Below are positions 57,086 through 64,000 of a stretch of DNA of 64,000 bases, in pieces. Each line of letters opens with the position of its first letter. The first letter of the stretch is position 1. The translations under genes and the position numbers were made by a program. Source of the DNA: Hypericum androsaemum (taxonomy: Eukaryota; Streptophyta; Magnoliopsida; Malpighiales; Hypericaceae); the NCBI GenBank assembly GCA_963995505.1, contig OZ023181.1, positions 10,288,221 through 10,352,220 of the forward strand, written 5' to 3'. Under the pieces are notes generated by a model that worked only from the letters and a program-made list of their open reading frames with translations, ran no database searches and was not told the DNA's origin.

Positions 57086-57227
57086 ATTCGTATTTTGTTT
57101 CTATTTTGCTTTTACTCTATTTACCTTAGCTTACTTTAATTCCACTTTAAGCATCGTTTCTGCTGTGAACCAACTTTAGTCTCATTTTGACACCAAACAC
57201 TCAATACAAACTTTACTTATCACTATA

Positions 57228-59467
57228 TTATTTGATTAAAATAGGTATATTGTTAGCTGAATTTACCCCAATCGCCAAGAGGAACGAATTTATGTTGGTA
57301 ACAAGCTTGCATGGTTTCCAGGCGATAATGCTCCATCCGCAAATATCGTGTAGTCGATGCCTCCAAGTGCCACACAACATGCCATTACATGTGAGCACAG
57401 GTAGTGAAAAGCCCCAAATTTTTTGCAATTGCAAAATCCTTTATCGAGATGGACTGAATGCGTTTTGTCGCCCTTTTGTCTGTGCATATCATATCAGGTG
57501 ATAACTTTGCACTCACCAACTGCAAAATTGAAAATCCTCACTCTGTGTAGTTTCACCTGTTCCTCCCACCCCTTTAACTTGTTGAGAAGCTTATTTGACA
57601 ACACTATTTTGCCAGTACCACTCTCTTTAATGCATTTAGTTGATCTGCATCAAAATAGTTGGTTAGCTTGGTAAATGTCTCGGCCACAACAGCGGTCACC
57701 AGCAAGCGTTGAACTTTTTTAAACACCTTATTAATGCACTCGGCAATATTCCACATCATGTGACAATATCGACATCCACCATCAAAAGCTAAGCTCCACT
57801 TGGGAACCGACTATTCATACATCCACTTGTATACCTCCTGGTCAACCTCTCATACCTCTCGCATCATGGCATCCAACTTACACACTTGTCTTGCATTCCT
57901 ACAACCAACATATAAATAATATTATATGCGGAGTAACCACTTGTAAAATTGTATTAGACTACTCAATTTTTTTCTTGTTACCTATAATCTTCATCACATT
58001 CTTCATGGCGTTGTTTTTGAAGTGAGTGTTTAAATTGCTTGCTATGTATCGAAGACAATATCGATAGGCAGTGTCAGTGCCTTCTCCCCAACCATGGACA
58101 TCTGTCATTGCCTTTAATATGCCTTGATGACAATCAGAAATAACATATATTCTGCGTCTAACAGACATCACATGCTTCTTGATTTGTTCCATGAACCATG
58201 GCCAATATTCTGCATTTTAACTCTCAACGAGAGCAAATGCTATTAGAATTATAGTATTATTACCATCAATAGCAGTGGCGATCAAGAGGGCATGCTCATA
58301 TTTTCCATACAAGAACGTTCCATCGATCTCCAACATAGGCTTGCAATGTTTGAAAGCTTCCATGCATGGCTTGAAGCTCCAAAAAACTTACTTGAAAAAA
58401 AGCCATATAATGGTCTCTATCAGGTAAAATGTGATAATATTTCCATTGAACAACAGTTTCAGAATTCTTTACTTTATAAGCCGTAAACCATTGCAGAAGG
58501 CGATTGTAGGATTCTTGCCAATTCTCCCATAACACCTGAAATGCCCTCTCTCTTGGCCACCAAGCCTTCTTGTAAGAGGGTTTATATCTAGTGTGGTTGT
58601 GGATCTCTGACCTTATAGACTTAACTGAAACTTCTGGTTGCTCCTCAATGCAATTCTTAACAACTCGTGCAATAAAAGCAGAAGTGAGTTATTGATGATT
58701 ATGCAACTTCTCTAGCCACTACGTGTATGGGGGTAGGCGTGTTTCACTATTTTCCAAGTACAAAAAAGTACTCCCTTTTTTTCCTTTGAGACACGGATTC
58801 TCCATTTGCAATCATCTGTCTCCCATTTTTTATACTTCACAACAAAAGTTTATGATCATGTTTCTTTGCATCCGAACTGCCGCCCATCCTTCATTGTGAA
58901 TGCCTCGATCTCCCTCATTGCATCATTTTTGCAATTCTAAATCATACCCTCCTTCAACAAACCATAAGAACTTTCATCTACTGCTCGGTGACAATCCTAC
59001 TCTTCACCATTATCACTCATTGATGATTGTTCACTGAGCTCCGTTAGAGCGAGTTGACTGTATTGTTATTCTCTGTATTGTTGTTTAACATAATTCAATT
59101 GTTCTTGTTCTCCTTATTGTTGTTATTGCTCTTCTTCTTCTTCTTCTTGACTATGAAAATTTGTTGTTGCATACAGAGCCACTTCTCTAGGATCATGTTC
59201 AAACCAATCAAATATTGGTTCATCTCCAGCAACAGGCATCCTCGTGGATGTACCAGGTGCACAGTAATTATCAACATCACTCAAGAACTGACTTTCTTGA
59301 ACGACCAATGGGTTGTAATCATTACACACCCTCTTCTCTACAATTTCTAGCAAAATCTCACTTGCTATTTGTCCAAATAAGTGGATCACGGTCTGAACCA
59401 TGTTCCTAGCGTCTTCTTCATCGTGAATAAATATTTGACCAAATTTTTCTCTTTCGAAAGGAATCAA
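57228..59467 (-). pseudogene. SWIM-type MULE transposase relic
   Basis: Right to left: an acidic N-terminal stretch (59467-59123), a region with CKWRIRVSKEKKG (about 58800), the core around ISDCHQGILKAM and YRYCLRYIASNLNTHFK (58192-57959), a WQESYNRLLQWFTAYK segment (58535-58470), and a SWIM zinc finger CNCKKFGAFHYLCSHVMACC (57440-57380). The apparent order of the 58.5 kb and 58.1 kb pieces relative to intact transposases suggests internal rearrangement. Many frame breaks. No TIRs found. Confidence 0.75.
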
Positions 59468-59469
59468 AA

Positions 59470-60262
59470 TATTAGTTTACCAAACTCTTCGTTCGGACTT
59501 AAAAAATCTTTTCATTTACTTTTCTCCACAAAATATTATAGCTGGAATCTTCATTAAACTTGAACTTTGATTCGTCTCCACCTGGGTAGTCAAAAGTGGT
59601 TTGATTGTTGTTATAAATTTTTCCATCATATTTCAACTTTATTCTTACAACCCGCACAGCTAATATTAACGCTACCAAATAAAATATGCGATTGTATATT
59701 TTTTAAATGAAGAGGATACCAAATAAAAAAATTAACAAAATATTAAAAGTGACTTAATCAATTTCGCAAAGTTAACAAAATGTAATCGCAGGACAAAACA
59801 TAATTTTGATTAACAAAAATATCATATTTAGAAAGACGCAACTACCGAATAAATGACAACGAAGAAGTTGCCAATATTTATTTATGTTTTGTGTTTGTTT
59901 TTCTCGAGTATTTTGTGCTTTGTGTCGCGTACTTGGAATTATTTTCATGTTATTAGACTACTTGGAATGATTGACATAACCGTTCTCTGGCCATATTTTA
60001 TATCGAACATAAGTATATTGCTGAACTAAACATAATTAAAAAAATGCCACCTAAATTTTGATGAAAAGAATATGTTAACGATTAAGAAACTTTTGAACAA
60101 CGAGTAAAAAACATATCTTGTACCGGAGAACGATTAATTTTCCCTATGTTAAAAAAACCCAATATTTCTTCTCAACATTCTGTTTCATTTTGTATATCTA
60201 AAACATCCACTACATCCTCATATGAATTAAAATAAAGTTCACAAACTATTCAATTGACAAAC
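59470..60262. other. AT-rich spacer, no gene seen
   Basis: No recognisable domain or repeat. The right TIR of the MULE would be expected here but I cannot identify it. Confidence 0.4.
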
Positions 60263-61168
60263 TGTCACGCCCCAAAAAATAGACATCTCAACCGCTACGG
60301 GTTAAATTTCCCGTAAGGCTGTTTTATTTCTCAAAATTTAATCCAAAACCAAAGCGTAACATACTCTAGTGCAATAGAAAACCATATGGTCTCAATCTAA
60401 AATAAAAACATAATGTCGTAAATGCCTAGGATGGATATCCTCGCCTCGAATCCTCACTCTCGATTCGCCCTCAGAGTATCTGAAATAAAATACGTATTTT
60501 GATGAGATACGCAACTCAGCAAGCCGAACACACAAAAAAATACGTTCACAACAACATCATGAATTCACATTATACTCAGCAAATCAAGAAGGTTCGGTAC
60601 AGTGTTCAGTGTTCGGTATCTAGTGTTCAATATTCAGTAAGATACGGATAGAGTAAATCACGCGATACACATGCAGTCTGATGAACAACATATACAGAAT
60701 ATACCCGACGTAAATAAGGTCATAATGCACGCACCATCATACGGATGCAATATGTACAATTTTTGGACAGGGATTCGATTTACCTCACCTCCCGCTCTGT
60801 TAATTAGAATATCAACTATTCTCTAACATTTTCTTCAAATTCCTATAGATCCAGATAGATTAACAATGTCGGCCAACTAATCTTAAGCGGAAACACACCA
60901 ATCAAGAAGGACGACTTATCTTAACGTCTTGAGTTGCAAAGTCAAAGTCGTCCCCGTCCCTTGGCTCGCCCGTATCAGTCTTTTCGCCTGGCAGGAGGCA
61001 AAAGAAATAAATTTTTAGATTCTGGTGGTTCTAGGGTTTCATATGCCCTCCTTATATAGGCCAACTCTAGGGTTTCCTGTTGGGCATATTGCAGAATAGT
61101 GCCTGGTAAATTTTAATCCAGTCCCCCACCAGTTTTGAAATTTACTTTTTAGTTTCTTGGTCTTTACA
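60263..61168 (-). repeat. 3' LTR of the Tekay/Del-type element
   Basis: 906 bp, plus-strand TGTCACGCCCC to GGTCTTTACA. CAAAC precedes it and would be the target duplication; the other end is outside the window. Confidence 0.85.
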
Positions 61169-61184
61169 CTCTCTCCCCCTTAAA
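61169..61184 (-). promoter_or_regulatory. Polypurine tract of the Tekay/Del-type element
   Basis: Minus strand AAGGGGGAGAG directly before the LTR. Confidence 0.85.
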
Positions 61185-61206
61185 TGAAGTTTGTCTTCAA
61201 ACTTAA

Positions 61207-63970
61207 TTAGAATGACTTACCAGTTTGATCAAACAGGAACAGATATTTGCTCTGAATTTCTGACTCTAGTTCCCATGTTGTTTCCCTCTCAGTATGGTTG
61301 CTCCATTGTACTTTGACATAACAAATTGTCCTCCTACACAGCTTCTGGGTTTTTACATCAACTATCCTTAATGGGACTTCCTCAAAGCTGGCATCAGGTC
61401 GTAGCACTGTCAGAATTTTTTGCACTGATTGCGCCTCTCTTAGGATGTATTTTCGTAGCATAGACTCGTGAAACACATTATGGATTTCGACTAGACTGGG
61501 CGGCAAAGCCAGATGATAGGCCAACTTTCCAATCCATTCTATAATGTCATATGACCCAATAAACTGTGGACTAAGCTTTCCCTTCACACCAAATTTTTTC
61601 ATGTCCCGGGTGGGTGAAACTTTTAGGAATACATGATCCCCAACTCCGAATTCCAGTTCTCTTCTGTGGCGGTCTGTAAACTTTTTATGTCAATCCTGGG
61701 CTGCTTGGATCCTCCCTCGAATTATTGGCACCTTTTAAGTCAATTATTGGAATATCGCAGGTCCAAGTATCCTTTTCTCTCCCACTTCATTCCAGCTAAT
61801 AGGGGATCGGCATTTTCTTCCATATAGGGCTTCATAAAGGGCCATCCCGATGTTTGCCTGGAAACTGTTGTTGTAAGCAAACTCTATCAAAGGTAAGTGA
61901 CTTTTCCAATTTCCTCCAAAGTCTAACATGCAGGCTCGTTGCATATCCTCTAGGGTTTGTACGGTCCGCTCAAACTGTCCGTCTGACTATGGATGGAAGG
62001 CTATGCTAAACTGTAACTTTGTCCCCATTGACTCCTGGAGACTCTTCCAAAATTTTGACATGAATCTTGTATCTCGATCAGAGGTGATATTCACTGAAAT
62101 CCTGTGTAGTTGCACCACTTCTCTTATATAGAGTTCTGCCATATGATCCATAGTCATACCTGTATTGTAAGCCAGAAAGTGAGCTCGCTTGGTCAGTTGA
62201 TCTACTATTACCCACACAGCATCCTTCCCATATGAACTCCTCGAAAGTCCGGTCACGAAATCCATAGTGATTTTCTCCCACTTCCACTTTGGAATGTGTA
62301 GTGGTTGTAGGGGTCCGGTCGGTCGCTGATGCTCTGCTTTTACAAGCTGACATACCATGCAGCTAGCCATGTAATCTGCTATTTCCTTCTTCATTTCCGA
62401 TCACCAAAATTTCTTCTTAAGGTCTTGAAACATTTTGGTTCCCCCGGATAGCTGGTATATCGAGCAATATGAGCCTCCTCAAGTACCATATTCTTTATCT
62501 CTTTTACGGCTGGTACACAGAGCATGTTCCAAAAGTAAAGATACGAATCACCCCTGATGTGAAAATCCTCGAATAACTCTCCCTGTTCGATCCAGTGCCG
62601 AACGGCAGAGAGGGTGGCATCCCTTAGTTGGCCCTCTCCCAATACCGTTTGCAAGGTGGGCTCCACCATTAGGCTTGTCAATAACCCTACGGCTGGTCAA
62701 CTATCCTCTGTCCCCAGTCTCTTTAACTCTTCCACTAGCTCCTTATGTTCGGTTGCTTTGTAAGCTACAGTGTAGGAGCCCTTCCTACTCAAGGCATCCG
62801 CTACAACATTAGCCTTACCAGGGTGGTAGTGAATTCCAATGTCGTAATCCTTAATCAATTCTAACCATCGTCTTTGCCTTATGTTCAGCTCTTTCTGCGT
62901 GAATATATACTTGAGGCTTTATGATCGGTGTATATTTTACATCGTACTCCATACAAGTAATGCCGCCATACCTTAAGGGCGTGAATCACCGCAGCCAGTT
63001 TTAGGTCATGAGTGGGATAATTCTTCTCGTAGGGTTTCAGCTGTCAAGAGGTATAAGCAATAACCTTATCACCTTGCATGAGCACACACCCCAGACCTCT
63101 CTTTGAGGCATCACTGTAGACCACAAAATCTATCCCCTCACTTGGTAGATTCAGAATTGGGGCGGTACCAGTCGTTGTTTCAGCTCTTGAAAACTTTCCT
63201 CACACTCCTTATCCCACGCAAACTTAATCCTTTTCTGGGTCAACTGAGTTAAAGGCAGTGCTATCTTTGAGAATCCTTCCACAAACTTTTGATAATAACT
63301 TGTGAGTCCGAGGAAGCTTCGTACTTCACACACATTGCTAAGTTATCTCCAGTTCGTCACTACCTCAATCTTGCCAGGGTCCACAGACACTCCTTCTTTG
63401 GATATCACAAGCCCAAGAAAAGCCACTTTTTTGAGCCAGAATTAAGACTTCTTGAATTTTACGTATAATTGTCTCGTCCTTCGGGTTTATAAAATGGTCC
63501 TCAAGTGCTCTTCATGGCTTTCCTTACTAGATGAGTATACCAGGATATCATCGATGAACAGCACTATAAATTTGTCCAAATACGGTCAAAAAATCCAGTT
63601 CATAAGGTCCATAAATTTGGCTGGGGCATTGGTTAAGCCAAATGGCATAACTACAAATTCATAATGCCCATAGCGGGTACGAAAAATAGTCAGCGGTACA
63701 TCCTCTTCCCTGACTCTCATCTGATGGTATCCTGATCGCAGGTCAATCTTAAAAAACACTTGTGCCCCTCTAAGCTGGTCAAACAAGTCTTCGATGCGTG
63801 GTAGGGGATAACGATTCTTGATAGTTAGCTTATTAAGGTCTCAGTAGTCCACACACATCCTCATTGATCCATCTTTCTTTTTCACAAATAACATCGGTGC
63901 CCCCCATAGAGATACTCTTGGGCAGATGAAAACCTTTATCTAGGAGTTCTTTTGGCTGTAGCTTTAGTTC
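61207..63970 (-). pseudogene. Tekay/Del-type pol, RT to chromodomain region
   Basis: Right to left: RT (63786-63520: [37 protein letters not shown], then a FIDDILVYS box), the RT-RNase H link (63333-63151: SFLGLTSYYQKFVEGFSKIA), RNase H (about 63150-62750), integrase zinc finger (62394 region, CMVCQLVKAEHQRP), integrase core (MDFVTGLSRSSYGKDAVWVI, ITSDRDTRFMSKFW), the AYNNSFQANIGMALYEALYG segment (61944-61744), and a C-terminal part (61602-61207: KGKLSPQFIGSYDII, HNVFHESMLRKYI) with TTWELESE at the chromodomain position. Stops and frameshifts between these make it inactive. Confidence 0.88.
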
Positions 63971-64000
63971 CTTCAACTCTGCCAGGGCCATACTATATGG

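Larger units (their letters stand above)
60263..64000 (-). mobile_element. Tekay/Del-type Ty3/gypsy element, 3' half, minus strand
   Basis: 3' LTR (61168-60263), polypurine tract, then pol running right to left beyond the window edge. The LTR end GGGGCGTGACA on the minus strand and the integrase C-terminus with chromodomain-like end fit the Tekay/Del chromovirus lineage. Confidence 0.9.

Noticed and set aside
59123..59280. Acidic Glu run beside a Lys/Asn run on the same strand in another frame
   Set aside because: Both come from one CTT-type simple repeat. Only the reading that joins the MULE N-terminal region is kept, as part of the relic.
56485..59700. Search for inverted termini of the second MULE
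   Set aside because: No complement of the CCCCAGGGTCCTAGGGTA segment was found on the right, so element limits are not claimed.

Overview
This window is nuclear DNA from a flowering plant, most likely a eudicot. The evidence is the set of plant-specific genes and mobile elements: a MAPKKK17/18-type kinase, kiwellin genes, Athila-type and Tekay-type Ty3/gypsy elements, a short copia family, MuDR-type DNA transposons and many LINE 3' ends. Intergenic DNA is AT-rich and some short fragments look plastid-derived. The species cannot be named from the sequence alone.

Only two host genes look intact. The first is an intronless protein kinase at 584-1690 with a long CT microsatellite in its leader. 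The second is a short secreted kiwellin at 29914-30480. A second kiwellin starts at 22477 and is split by a copia-family insertion at 22802-24676, with both halves still open. A decayed partial copy of the kinase locus lies at about 33890-35022: upstream homology, then a kinase fragment with stop codons, then a probable solo LTR. The left half of the window therefore holds local duplications later broken up by transposons.

Layout. 1-5 kb: kinase locus and two LINE relics. 6-11 kb: a non-coding LTR element inserted in a degenerate tandem-repeat array. 12.4-18.8 kb: a second array, split by a short copia element that itself carries a MULE in its left LTR, with target-site duplications visible at both levels. 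19-21.3 kb: a LINE with one clear solo LTR and one probable LTR. 22.3-30.5 kb: the kiwellin pair with a minus-strand LINE between them. 32-33.4 kb: another LINE. 35.8-43.5 kb: a minus-strand Athila-type element whose env-like ORF is interrupted by a mini gypsy element. 44.4-56.3 kb: a plus-strand Athila-type element, interrupted by a 1,617-bp solo LTR and by a minus-strand Athila-type element that carries plastid-like pieces. 56.5-59.5 kb: a MULE relic beside a possible captured host-gene fragment. 60.3-64 kb: the 3' half of a Tekay/Del-type element running off the window.

Nothing here is a clear new gene system. The points most worth following are the kiwellin disruption, the palindromes shared by Athila-type LTRs, the plastid mosaic inside a retroelement, the mini gypsy element whose gag runs into an LTR end, and the short reading frame conserved in both copies of the duplicated kinase flank. 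All boundaries, duplications and similarities were read by eye and from knowledge of the families; no alignment or database search was run.
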